Shown: positions 40,145-48,672, counted from the first letter of the stretch. The stretch is DNA of 64,000 nucleotides from Hymenobacter mellowenesis (GCF_030581005.1 NZ_JAUQSX010000015.1:62001-126000); one strand, 5' to 3'. Made by a program: numbers and translations. Notes: a model not told the origin generated them from the sequence alone.

Positions 40145-41668
40145 CTACGCCGCTTGAATGTACCGGCGCTTTATGCGAATGTCCTCGTCCGCAAACGGCC
40201 CGGTTTTGTAGGCAAAGAACTCCACCTGCGGTTTTTGGCCTTCGGGCACCATGCGCCACGACTCGCGGAAATCCTGGTTGATGCGGCGCAACTCCTCGAA
40301 GAACAAATCATTCAGCGCGGCGTCGTTGCGGATGCGCAGGGGCTGGCGCTCGGCCAGCTCGAAGCAGATGCGGAGCTGCTTGTCGGCCTGCGGGCCTTCG
40401 CTGGTGAAGAGCGTGAACGAGGCCACCCGCTCGGCCAACTCGGGCACGCCGAGGAGGGCTTCCTGCACATCGGGCGGCGAAACTTTACAACCGAAGTAGG
40501 CCACGGTCATGTCGGCGCGGCCGTAGTGTAGCAGAATGGGCAGGTCGGAGTAGGAGAGGGCGAAATCCTCGGGGCGCAGGCCGCAGCTGCGAAGCAGGCG
40601 CTTCAGTTCTGGAAAGCGGATGATTTGGGCGCGGTCGTGCAGGTTGTAGCGAATTTTGGGCGACAGGTAGTTGGGCCGGCAAAGCGTGACCAGCAACTCG
40701 CCGGCGCGGGTGGTCTCGAGGTGGAAGTCGGCGGGGTTGAACTGAAACACCACCGGCACCGCGCCGGGAAAATGAAGCAGCTTGGCGCGCAGCGCCGGGC
40801 TGGCCAGCAACGCCTTGCGCAGGCCAATGGTGAAATCATTCTCGGCCGCAATGTTCAGCTCCAAATCCGACGCGCCCAGCGAGCCATACACCCGGCGGAT
40901 GCCCTTGGCCAGCAGGTAGTCGCGCATCAGCTCGCTGATGCCCTCGCCGCCATAAATCATGCTCACGTCGTACGCGGCCCAGTCGATGCCGGCCGTATCG
41001 ACCAGCAGCTTGAGAAACGGCGGGTAGCCAAGGACGAGGTAGCGGTGGCCGGGGCCAAAAAAACGGAGCGTATTGGCGATTTTGGGCACGTCGGGACCGG
41101 TCGATTTTAGCATGGAAATGTCGGTGAGGCCCATGGTGATGTTGATGCCCGTGGCCCAAGGGCCCATGGCAAACGCATTTAGAATGAAGTGCGGGCCCTC
41201 ACCAATGAGGCGGGTGAGGCCAAATTCGAGCATGCGCTTATTGGCCTGCCGCTCGGCGTGGCCGCGCACCCAGTTGGTGGGCACGCCGCTGCTGCCCGAC
41301 GACTCGTCCACAATCACGCCGTGGCTCGGTACGCGCCCGCCCCGGCAGCGCGCCCCGATGTCGAAGCGCTTCACGTAGTTTTCCTTGTCCATCACCGGCA
41401 CGCGGCCCAAATCGGGCACCACCAGGCTGCGGAACCGCATGCGGCCAAACGGGTGCTCGGCCAGAAACTGCCGGTAGGCCGGGGTGCGGCGGCGCGCTTC
41501 CTCAAACACGGCCAGTGCCTTCAGCTTGCCCAGATTCCAGCGCAGGCGCTCCATGTGGGGCAGAAACAGTAGCAGCATGGTGCCGTTGTGCAGCTCCAGC
41601 AGGTGGCGCCAGCCTTCCAGCACTTGCACCAGGGCGACCAGGAAATAGGTTCTCAGGTTGGTTTTCAT
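40145..41668 (-). CDS. Phenylacetate-CoA ligase-like (PaaK-like) adenylate-forming protein
   Basis: A 507-residue protein of the ANL superfamily. The AMP-binding motif SSGSSGVP is at residues 123-130, the YGGEGISELMRDYLL and YGSLGASDLE patches follow the PaaK/CoF-synthetase pattern. An N-terminal hydrophobic stretch (residues 1-40) may attach it to the membrane. Relatives make acyl-adenylates and sometimes CoA thioesters from aryl acids. It is the second gene of a two-gene operon with the nitroreductase, three bases downstream of it. The pair lies inside the carotenoid region on the opposite strand. Its substrate is unknown. Confidence 0.7.
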   Translation of the reverse strand: MKTNLRTYFLVALVQVLEGWRHLLELHNGTMLLLFLPHMERLRWNLGKLKALAVFEEARRRTPAYRQFLAEHPFGRMRFRSLVVPDLGRVPVMDKENYVKRFDIGARCRGGRVPSHGVIVDESSGSSGVPTNWVRGHAERQANKRMLEFGLTRLIGEGPHFILNAFAMGPWATGINITMGLTDISMLKSTGPDVPKIANTLRFFGPGHRYLVLGYPPFLKLLVDTAGIDWAAYDVSMIYGGEGISELMRDYLLAKGIRRVYGSLGASDLELNIAAENDFTIGLRKALLASPALRAKLLHFPGAVPVVFQFNPADFHLETTRAGELLVTLCRPNYLSPKIRYNLHDRAQIIRFPELKRLLRSCGLRPEDFALSYSDLPILLHYGRADMTVAYFGCKVSPPDVQEALLGVPELAERVASFTLFTSEGPQADKQLRICFELAERQPLRIRNDAALNDLFFEELRRINQDFRESWRMVPEGQKPQVEFFAYKTGPFADEDIRIKRRYIQAA

Positions 41669-41671
41669 GAT

Positions 41672-42799
41672 TTAGGAAGGAATGGCAGTAAGAAAAATGT
41701 CTTGTGTGTTGAGCCGGAGGCTGCGGGGCGGCTCGGTGCTGTAGCCCAGGCGCACCAGTAGCCAAAGCGGTGCATCCGAAGGCTGGTGGCCAACTTTTTC
41801 GAGGAACTGGCGGTGCGCCGCCTCATTGGTCACCACCGAGCCGAAGGGGTGGAGGTACACACCGTGACGCGTCATTTCCAGCCACAGCTGCTGCATAAGC
41901 GTACCGGCCTGCAGCCAGTCGACGCGGGTTTCGAAGCGGCCTTGCAGCCAAGCTACTGTGCTGGTGCCGTGCATCGAATGGCGGTATACTTTGCCCAGCA
42001 CGTTCCGCTTCCACGGGCTACGAAACCGCTCGGGATGAAAGAAAAAGTTGTGCATCAGCCGGCCCGGAAAACCCATGCAGTGGCTCCAGAGACCATCTTT
42101 TTTGGTATTCGCTTCATCAGTTGTCGTGCGGATGAGGCCAGCCAACTCCTGCCGCACGGGCGCGTCATCGAGGTCGGTGAAGAGCGTTTGGCGGTTGAGG
42201 TCGAGGATGAAATCGACCATCGCCGCATCGTTGGAACAGGTGAGCTGGTGGCCGTGAGCCGCCGCCAGACTCGCCAGCTGCTGCTGAATCTCGGCGGCGA
42301 CGGGGCGGCCGTCGTAATGCAGACGCGAGGTGCGGCGCTGCTTGAGCAGCTCACGGTCGAAGACCGAGGCGGGGCCGGTTTGGGGCGTGGGCTCCAAGCG
42401 TAAATCGGCGAACAGCTGCGGCGTATTGGCGGCATAGTTCAGGCGGGGCTCATTGGTGTGCCGGACTTGCAGGCCATAGCCCAGCGGGGCGGCGGCAATG
42501 CGCAGGCTCTCGATGAACATACCCAGTCCAACGATGGTGAAGCAGGAAGTAGGGTCGGTGTGGGGCAGTAGGCGGGCTGGCTCGTAGTAGAGGCGCGCTT
42601 CGGTATTGCTGAGCACCAGCAGCTTCCACGGCTGCACGTTGTGTGGCGAGGGAGACCAGCGGGCATAGTCAACCAGTTCGGCCCAGCGGGCCTGCGCGGC
42701 GGCATCGGCCGTGCGGGCCTGCGCGGCCTGCCGGAGCTGACCCAAGAGGGCAAAACCGGCGCCCAGGGCGGTTCGAAACAGAAAGTCACGGCGTTTCAT
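41672..42799 (-). CDS. Nitroreductase family protein with twin-arginine-like leader
   Basis: A 375-residue protein. The start MKRRDFLFRTALGAGFALLG resembles a Tat leader (RRDFLF). The nitroreductase motif SPSPHNVQPW is at 49-58 and matches the FMN-binding Acg-like or flavin reductase subgroup. The protein is longer than typical nitroreductases and probably has two domains. It should bind FMN and reduce a small molecule or serve as an envelope flavoprotein. It is the first gene of the reverse-strand pair with the PaaK-like gene. The substrate is unknown. A CACCTTTG sequence resembling a -7 element is 63 bases upstream. Confidence 0.72.
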   Translation of the reverse strand: MKRRDFLFRTALGAGFALLGQLRQAAQARTADAAAQARWAELVDYARWSPSPHNVQPWKLLVLSNTEARLYYEPARLLPHTDPTSCFTIVGLGMFIESLRIAAAPLGYGLQVRHTNEPRLNYAANTPQLFADLRLEPTPQTGPASVFDRELLKQRRTSRLHYDGRPVAAEIQQQLASLAAAHGHQLTCSNDAAMVDFILDLNRQTLFTDLDDAPVRQELAGLIRTTTDEANTKKDGLWSHCMGFPGRLMHNFFFHPERFRSPWKRNVLGKVYRHSMHGTSTVAWLQGRFETRVDWLQAGTLMQQLWLEMTRHGVYLHPFGSVVTNEAAHRQFLEKVGHQPSDAPLWLLVRLGYSTEPPRSLRLNTQDIFLTAIPS

Positions 42800-43106
42800 G
42801 AGTGGAGGCGTTGCGGGTGAGATGGGAACGTTAGCGGTATTGGCGCTGCGTTATTATGCTCCAAAGGTGTGATAATGCCCCTGCCATTGTAAAGCTCATT
42901 TTTGGGTATGACGGACTTTTAATATGATTGTTTTAATGTGATAATTATCTGAATTAAAAGTAATTGTATGTGTTTGCAAGGATTTTTGAAATAGAGGAAG
43001 CGTAGACGAAAATCTCCAGCTTGTGCAATCGGGTTGCAGCAGCCGGCTAAAACAAAGTCTTCGGCCGGATTGTAGCTTGCGGCATCTTCACTCGTATTCC
43101 GGTTTG
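42800..43106. promoter_or_regulatory. AT-rich divergent regulatory region between the nitroreductase and crtI
   Basis: About 300 bases without a gene, clearly AT-rich in a GC-rich neighbourhood. TGTGATAAT occurs twice (42868-42876 and 42937-42945). A CACCTTTG on the reverse strand (42862-42869) resembles a -7 element toward the nitroreductase. A TAGCTTGC near 43077 is a weak forward candidate for crtI. This is the natural site for binding by the CarH-like regulator or the ECF sigma holoenzyme; binding is inferred. Confidence 0.5.
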
Positions 43107-44594
43107 TTGAATTCTTCCCCTGCTGCTCGTTCTGCTGTTGTTATTGGTGCCGGCTTCGCGGGGCTGGCCGCCGCCACCACGCTGGCGCAAGCCGGCTGGC
43201 GCGTCACCATCCTCGAAAAGAACGAAGGCCCCGGCGGGCGGGCGCGGGTTTTTCACGCCCAGGGCTTCACCTTCGACATGGGCCCGAGCTGGTACTGGAT
43301 GCCCGACGTGTTCGAGAAATACTTTGCCCGCTTCGGCAAAAAAGTGGCGGACTATTACGAATTAATCCGCCTCGACCCGTCGTATCAGGTGATTTTCAAA
43401 GGGCCCGAGGCCGTGGATATTCCGGCCCGAATGAGTGAGCTGCGCGCCCTGTTCGAGCGCTACGAGCCCGGTAGCGCCGCCCGGCTCGACGAGTTTCTCA
43501 AGCAGGCAGCATATAAGTACGAAGTAGGCATCAACCGGCTGGTGTATGCCCCGAGCCGTTCCATCTTCGAATTTGCCGACCCTAAGCTGCTGGTGGATAT
43601 GGTGCGGATGGACGTGCTGCAAAGCATGCACAAGCACGTACGGAAGTTTTTCAAAGACCCGCGCCTGTTGGAGCTGGTGGAGTTTCCCATCCTCTTCCTC
43701 GGCGCCACGTCCGAAAACACGCCCGCCCTCTACTCCCTGATGAACTACGCCGACCTGGCGCTGGGCACCTGGTACCCCAAAGGCGGCATGCACAAGATTG
43801 TGGAAGGCATGGTGCACCTGGCCGAGGAACTGGGCGTGCGCATCGAATACAACCAGGAAGTGACGGAAATTGTAGTGGAAAACGGCCGCAGCACCGGCGT
43901 GCGCACCGCCAGCGGCTTCCACGCCGCCGATGTCGTGGTGGCCGGGGCTGATTACCATCACATTGAGCAGCAAGTACTCAAGCCGGAATTTCGCCACTAC
44001 GACGAGCAGTATTGGGATTCGCGCACCATGGCCCCTTCGAGCCTGCTGTTCTACCTCGGCGTCAATTGCAAGCTCGACAAGCTGCGCCACCACAACCTCT
44101 TCTTCGACGAGGACCTGAACCAGCATGCCCGCGAGATTTATGAGCAGCCGCAGTGGCCCACGCGCCCGCTCTACTACGCCTCCGTGCCCAGTAAAACCGA
44201 CCCCACCGTTGCCCCCGAAGGCCAGGAAAACCTGTTTCTGCTCATCCCGGTGGCGCCCGGCCTGAGCGACGATGAAGCCACCCGCGAGCGGTACTACGAC
44301 CTGCTGATGGCCCGGCTGGAAAAGCATTGCGGCCACACAATCCGCGACGCGGTGGTGTTCAAGCGCAGCTACGCCCACCGCGACTTCATGGCCGACTACC
44401 ACAGCTTCAAGGGCAACGCTTACGGCTTGGCCAACACCTTGAAACAGACCGCCATCCTCAAGCCTACGCTAAAGAGTAAAAAAGTGGCAAATTTGTATTT
44501 CACGGGCCAGCTTACCGTGCCCGGGCCGGGCGTGCCGCCCTCGCTCATTTCGGGCCAGGTGGTGGCGGGCGAAGTGCTTAAGGAAATTAAATAG
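43107..44594 (+). CDS. crtI: Phytoene desaturase CrtI
   Basis: A 495-residue protein. No ATG lies near the conserved start, so a TTG at 43107 (MNSSPAARSAVVIGAGFAGL) is chosen; the frame also opens at a GTG at 43023. The FAD-binding motif VIGAGFAGLAAATTLAQAGW is at the start, and the C-terminal motif GQLTVPGPGVPPSLISGQVV is typical of CrtI. It converts phytoene to lycopene or related products in the membrane. The AT-rich region upstream is its likely promoter. It is the first gene of the operon with crtB; family B repeat copy 4 separates them. Confidence 0.92.
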   Translation: MNSSPAARSAVVIGAGFAGLAAATTLAQAGWRVTILEKNEGPGGRARVFHAQGFTFDMGPSWYWMPDVFEKYFARFGKKVADYYELIRLDPSYQVIFKGPEAVDIPARMSELRALFERYEPGSAARLDEFLKQAAYKYEVGINRLVYAPSRSIFEFADPKLLVDMVRMDVLQSMHKHVRKFFKDPRLLELVEFPILFLGATSENTPALYSLMNYADLALGTWYPKGGMHKIVEGMVHLAEELGVRIEYNQEVTEIVVENGRSTGVRTASGFHAADVVVAGADYHHIEQQVLKPEFRHYDEQYWDSRTMAPSSLLFYLGVNCKLDKLRHHNLFFDEDLNQHAREIYEQPQWPTRPLYYASVPSKTDPTVAPEGQENLFLLIPVAPGLSDDEATRERYYDLLMARLEKHCGHTIRDAVVFKRSYAHRDFMADYHSFKGNAYGLANTLKQTAILKPTLKSKKVANLYFTGQLTVPGPGVPPSLISGQVVAGEVLKEIK

Positions 44595-44596
44595 CC

Positions 44597-44692
44597 CGTC
44601 ATGCAGAGCGCAGCGAAGCATCTTTACCGCACTAATCCATTTGCCTGAATTGCGTTGCGCAGTAAAGATGCTTCGCTGCGCTCTGCATGACG
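44597..44692. repeat. Palindromic repeat family B, copy 4
   Basis: Arms (44597-44630 and 44657-44692) beginning CGTCATGCAGAGCGCAGCGA pair nearly perfectly. It lies three bases after the crtI stop codon and 19 bases before crtB, inside the operon. Confidence 0.8.
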
Positions 44693-44711
44693 TTCTTAAT
44701 AGTTAACCAAA

Positions 44712-45554
44712 GTGGACCACGTTAAACTCTTCACCGATACCAGCCTGGCGTGCAGCAAGCTTATCACGGGGCGCTATAGCACCTCGTTCACGCTGGGCAT
44801 CCGCACGCTCGATGAGCGGCTGCACCTGCCGGTGTACGCCGTGTATGGCTTCGTGCGCTGGGCCGATGAAATCGTGGATACCTTCCACGACCATGACAAG
44901 GCCGCGCTGCTGGCCGACTTCCGCCGCCAGACCTACGAGGCGCTCGATGCCGGCCTGAGCTTCAACCCGGTGCTGCACGCCTTTCAGGACGTGGTGCGGC
45001 GCTACGGCATCGACCGCGAGTTTATCGAGGCGTTTCTGCACAGCATGGCGCTTGATTTGGAGGACCAGAGCTACCACCCCGACCTGTACAATGAATACAT
45101 CTACGGCTCGGCCGAAGTGGTGGGGCTGATGTGCCTGCGCATTTTTTGCGACGGCGACGATGCCCAGTTTGAGCGGCTGCGCGAGCCGGCCCGGCGCCTG
45201 GGTTCGGCGTTTCAAAAGGTGAATTTCCTGCGCGATATCCGCTCCGATTACGAGGACCGGGGCCGCGTGTACTTCCCCGGCGTGGTGTATTCGCGGTTTA
45301 ACGACGCGACCAAAAGCGAGATTGAGGCCGACATCAAGGCCGATTTTGAGGCCTCCTACGAGGGCATTCAGCAGCTGCCGCGCTCGGCTAAGCTGGGCGT
45401 GTACCTGGCGTATGTGTACTACCTGAAGCTGTTCTACAAAATCAAAAAGCTGCCGGCGGCGCGCATCCTGGGCGAGCGGGTGCGGGTGCCCGACAATACC
45501 AAGCTGCTGCTGCTGCTGGGCTCGTATTTCCGCTACCGGTTGTCGCGCATTTGA
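44712..45554 (+). CDS. crtB: Phytoene synthase CrtB
   Basis: A 280-residue protein starting at GTG. The first aspartate-rich motif DEIVD is at 52-56 and the second lies in LRDIRSDYEDRGR. Together they bind the magnesium-bound diphosphates of two geranylgeranyl diphosphates, which are joined to phytoene. Length and layout match CrtB. It lies after the repeat that follows crtI and before an unknown exported protein gene. No alternative function is likely. Confidence 0.93.
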   Translation: MDHVKLFTDTSLACSKLITGRYSTSFTLGIRTLDERLHLPVYAVYGFVRWADEIVDTFHDHDKAALLADFRRQTYEALDAGLSFNPVLHAFQDVVRRYGIDREFIEAFLHSMALDLEDQSYHPDLYNEYIYGSAEVVGLMCLRIFCDGDDAQFERLREPARRLGSAFQKVNFLRDIRSDYEDRGRVYFPGVVYSRFNDATKSEIEADIKADFEASYEGIQQLPRSAKLGVYLAYVYYLKLFYKIKKLPAARILGERVRVPDNTKLLLLLGSYFRYRLSRI

Positions 45555-45610
45555 GGGTGGTTTTGGGCCCGGCTTTTGCCTGGGCACAAAACACTAGCGG
45601 CCCTACGCCG

Positions 45611-45618
45611 TAGTTTTG
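45611..45618 (+). promoter_or_regulatory. Predicted -7 promoter element before the unknown exported gene
   Basis: TAGTTTTG matches TAnnTTTG and ends five bases before the ATG at 45624, so a transcript starting here would have almost no leader. No -33 element was found. Confidence 0.4.
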
Positions 45619-45623
45619 CCAAT

Positions 45624-46277
45624 ATGCGTATTCCTGAGTTCCATTTTTTAGCAGTGCTGTCCGTGGCTTGGTCGTCGTCCTCGGCGGCCGATTTGCCCAA
45701 CATTTTCCGGCCAATGGAGGCACTTGCGCAAGATTCGCTTCCTATGGCTGCCGCGCCCCGCGCCGCCTGTGCTGCCGCATTCAACTTCTTTAATCCCAAC
45801 GCCGTGTCTTCGTCGCCCTACCATCCCGCCATCCTGCGCCGCCACTACGAGCAAGCCGCCGCCGACAAAACGGCCGGGGAAAAATTCTACAAGCTGCTGG
45901 CCGATTACAAAGACCGCGACGCCCTGGTGCTGGGCTACAAAGCTGCCGCCGAAGCCATTCGTGCCCGCGACGCGTCGATGTTCAACAAGCTGACCTACGT
46001 GCAGGATGCCGCCCGCACCTTCGAGCAAGCCGTGAGCCTCGACCCGCGCAACCCGGAAATCCGCTTCCTGCGCTTTTCAGTGGAAAGCAATCTGCCGGCC
46101 TTCCTGGGCTTGAGCAAGCACGTGGATGAGGACAAAGAGCTGCTGCTCAATGCCGCCCTGAACCACCCCGGCACCGGCCTCGACGCGGAAGCCTTCCGCA
46201 CGGTGCGCGGTTTTCTGGTAGGGCGTGGCCATGTGAGCGACGACGACGCGCAGAAATTGAGCAAAGTGAAGGAGTAG
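45624..46277 (+). CDS. Exported TPR-like protein of unknown function in the carotenoid region
   Basis: A 217-residue protein. The ATG at 45624 gives an N-terminal hydrophobic stretch (IPEFHFLAVLSVAWSSSSAA), probably a signal peptide. The rest is helical and rich in Ala, with residues AARTFEQAVSLDPRNPEIRFL and surrounding helices resembling a TPR repeat (about residues 125-165). No enzymatic motif is seen. Its place between crtB and ispH suggests a carotenoid or membrane role. A near-palindromic hairpin follows the gene. The function is unknown. Confidence 0.6.
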   Translation: MRIPEFHFLAVLSVAWSSSSAADLPNIFRPMEALAQDSLPMAAAPRAACAAAFNFFNPNAVSSSPYHPAILRRHYEQAAADKTAGEKFYKLLADYKDRDALVLGYKAAAEAIRARDASMFNKLTYVQDAARTFEQAVSLDPRNPEIRFLRFSVESNLPAFLGLSKHVDEDKELLLNAALNHPGTGLDAEAFRTVRGFLVGRGHVSDDDAQKLSKVKE

Positions 46278-46287
46278 AATCCGGGTA

Positions 46288-46336
46288 GCATAAGCTGCCG
46301 CTCCTGGCCCTTTTAAGCGGAAGCTTGTGCCTCATT
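46288..46336 (+). terminator. Hairpin after the unknown exported gene
   Basis: GCATAAGCTGCCGCT (46288 onward) pairs with AGCGGAAGCTTGTGC (46316-46330) in 13 of 15 positions and is followed by TCATTTT. Confidence 0.65.
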
Positions 46337-46436
46337 TTAGCCTAACCGAAACTCAAATAGGCCTGGCTAACGTATTTTCGGCTACCCGGCCCGATTTACG
46401 CAACCTTGCGGGTAGGTTGCTGGTTACCGAGGTCCT

Positions 46437-47288
46437 ATGCCGAACCTGTCGCTCAGCGTCCGAATTGACCCCAACTCTGGTTTTTGCTTTGGCGTGATTT
46501 ACGCCATTCAAATGGCCGAAGACCTGCTCGACGAGCAGGGCTACCTCTATTGTCTGGGCGATATCGTGCACAACGACGAAGAAGTGCAGCGCCTGGAGGC
46601 CCGTGGCCTGCGCATCATCTGCCACGAGCGGCTGGCCGAGCTGCGCGATGAGGCGGTGCTTATCCGCGCCCACGGCGAGCCACCGGCCACCTACCAGATG
46701 GCCATGGAGAATAACCTCACGCTGATTGATGCCAGCTGCCCGGTGGTGCTCAAGCTCCAAAACCGCATCAAAACCAGCTACGACAAGAAGGAGCAAATCT
46801 TCATCTACGGCAAGCACGGGCACGCCGAAGTCCTGGGCCTGCTGGGCCAAACCAGCGGCAACGCCGTGGTTTTCGAGAACCTTGATGAGCTGCTGAGCCA
46901 CGAACTGCCCGAAAACATCACCCTCTACAGCCAGACTACCAAGAGCACCAATAGCTTTTACAACATCAAGAACCAACTGGAAACTCGGGGCTACCAGGTG
47001 AATGCCAACGACACCATTTGCCGGCAGGTGAGCAACCGCGACAAAGACCTGCGTCGTTTTGCCGCGCAGTTCGACCAGATTGTGTTTGTGTCGGGCACCA
47101 AAAGCTCCAACGGCAAGGTGCTTTACCAGGTGTGCAAGGAAACCAACCCGCAAACGCACTTCATCTCCAACGTGGCTGAAATTGACGCGGCCTGGTTCCA
47201 GCCGGGGCAGTCGGTGGGCATTTGTGGGGCCACCAGCACGCCGATGTGGCTGATGGAGCAGGTGCGCGACCGGCTCATGGCTTTATAA
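46437..47288 (+). CDS. ispH: 4-hydroxy-3-methylbut-2-enyl diphosphate reductase IspH
   Basis: A 283-residue protein with the three cluster-ligand cysteines of the [4Fe-4S] enzyme: Cys17 (SGFCFGV), Cys101 (DASCPVV) and Cys195 (DTICRQV). The conserved EHGH-like part is present as IRAHGEPP and the GTKSSNG stretch lies in the C-terminal domain. It makes isopentenyl and dimethylallyl diphosphate in the last step of the MEP pathway. Its place in a carotenoid region suggests precursor supply is coupled to pigment synthesis. It is eight bases upstream of crtW. Confidence 0.92.
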   Translation: MPNLSLSVRIDPNSGFCFGVIYAIQMAEDLLDEQGYLYCLGDIVHNDEEVQRLEARGLRIICHERLAELRDEAVLIRAHGEPPATYQMAMENNLTLIDASCPVVLKLQNRIKTSYDKKEQIFIYGKHGHAEVLGLLGQTSGNAVVFENLDELLSHELPENITLYSQTTKSTNSFYNIKNQLETRGYQVNANDTICRQVSNRDKDLRRFAAQFDQIVFVSGTKSSNGKVLYQVCKETNPQTHFISNVAEIDAAWFQPGQSVGICGATSTPMWLMEQVRDRLMAL

Positions 47289-47295
47289 GCAAGGC

Positions 47296-48024
47296 ATGAA
47301 TTCTACCGCGGCCACTATAGCCAAGCGCGTTGCGCCCGCGCCCGTCGGCACGACCGGCTTGGCTATTGGCGGACTGATTGTGGTACTATGGGCGGCGTTG
47401 CTGGGCTTTTTGCTGGCCCGGTACCAGCCAAATTGGTATTCGCCCGCGCCGTATCTGCTGGCTTTGCTGCAAACGCACCTTTACACCGGCCTCTTCATCA
47501 CCGCGCACGATGCCATGCACGGGGTGGTGAGCCCTAACAAGCGACTGAATAATACGCTGGGCACCCTGGCCGCCGGGCTGTTTGCCTACAACTGGTTTCC
47601 CGGCATGCTGGCCAAGCACCACGCCCACCACCGCCACGTGGGCACCGATGACGACCCCGATTTCCACGACGGCCGCCACCCGGGCTTCCTGCGTTGGTTC
47701 GTGCGCTTCGCCTGGAACTACGTGACGTGGTGGCAAGTGCTGCTCATGGCCGTGACGTACAACGTGCTCAAGCTGTTTTTTCCGCAGGCCAATGTCATTG
47801 CCTTCTGGATGATACCCGCCGTGCTGGGCACTTTCCAGCTTTTTTTCTTCGGCACCTATCTGCCGCACCGGGGCGAGCACGCGGCTGATAACCCGCACAA
47901 GTCGCGCAGTCAGTTTCGGCACCACCTATGGGCCTTTGTGAGCTGCTATTTTTTCGGGTATCATTACGAGCACCACGACCAGCCCTACCTGCCTTGGTGG
48001 CGCCTGTGGCGGGCGAAATCCTGA
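47296..48024 (+). CDS. crtW: Beta-carotene ketolase CrtW
   Basis: A 242-residue membrane protein with histidine boxes HDAMH (71-75), KHHAHHRH (107-114) and the diagnostic TYLPHRGEH and HYEHH stretches near the C-terminus. The FGTYLPHR patch is characteristic of CrtW rather than of CrtR or the CrtZ family. It adds keto groups at C4 of beta-ionone rings. Together with crtZ it should give oxidised xanthophylls such as those of Hymenobacter. It starts seven bases after the ispH stop, so it is co-transcribed. Confidence 0.9.
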   Translation: MNSTAATIAKRVAPAPVGTTGLAIGGLIVVLWAALLGFLLARYQPNWYSPAPYLLALLQTHLYTGLFITAHDAMHGVVSPNKRLNNTLGTLAAGLFAYNWFPGMLAKHHAHHRHVGTDDDPDFHDGRHPGFLRWFVRFAWNYVTWWQVLLMAVTYNVLKLFFPQANVIAFWMIPAVLGTFQLFFFGTYLPHRGEHAADNPHKSRSQFRHHLWAFVSCYFFGYHYEHHDQPYLPWWRLWRAKS

Positions 48025-48114
48025 CCACGGATTGCTCGGATTTTATGGACGAACAAGAAACGTAGGCAACAAAAAGCCGATTCGTTTCCGAAGCGACTTT
48101 TTCACAAGAGAGAA

Positions 48115-48672
48115 TTATTTGCTTTCCCTTAGTAATTCACGTGCGGCTATTAGTGCGGAAGGCACCAAAGCATTGGCCATAACAATTTGGCTGAGTTCTT
48201 CGGCCGTTTTTTTGGAGAATCTTTCTTTAAAAGCCGCTATTTCTTCCTGCTGTGCGCGGGCAATTTTTTCTTCAGATGGCTTGATGAGCGCAGAGAGCTT
48301 TGTGGTAATTCTCTTTGGATATAAAAAAAAGGTTACCAAGCCAATAATTGCTAAAGTCGGGCTTGAGCCAATTTGCAGCGAGCCAAACGCAATGTAAAAA
48401 TTTACTTCGCTTAAAGTAAAGTTTATCAGGCCCAGAACCCCAAGCAGGAAAGTCAGGGCAAAGAAATATTTGAAATAGCGCCTCAGAAAAAAGAAGGAAG
48501 CAAGCGTTGCACCCGTGGCGACAAAAGCGCCGTAATGCTTGGCGTTTAAAACATAATCCACAGGAGCACCTGCCTCATTAGTGGTGCCTTTGAGCCAAAA
48601 AATGAGCGTGCTGATGCAACAAATTGCCATAATCAGCGCGGGAACGAGTGGTCGGTAACGACTATTCATCAT
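48115..48672 (-). CDS. Membrane protein of unknown function
   Basis: A 185-residue protein with four hydrophobic segments in the first 120 residues (such as PALIMAICCISTLIFWL and YFKYFFALTFLLGVLG). A charged helical C-terminal tail follows (EEKIARAQQEEIAAFKERFS). The gene is distinctly less GC-rich than its neighbours. It is convergent with crtW. No family is recognised. Confidence 0.55.
   Translation of the reverse strand: MMNSRYRPLVPALIMAICCISTLIFWLKGTTNEAGAPVDYVLNAKHYGAFVATGATLASFFFLRRYFKYFFALTFLLGVLGLINFTLSEVNFYIAFGSLQIGSSPTLAIIGLVTFFLYPKRITTKLSALIKPSEEKIARAQQEEIAAFKERFSKKTAEELSQIVMANALVPSALIAARELLRESK

Noticed and set aside
42800..43106. A cobalamin riboswitch upstream of crtI
   Set aside because: No B12-box or similar paired structure was seen; control through the CarH-like protein is a better explanation.
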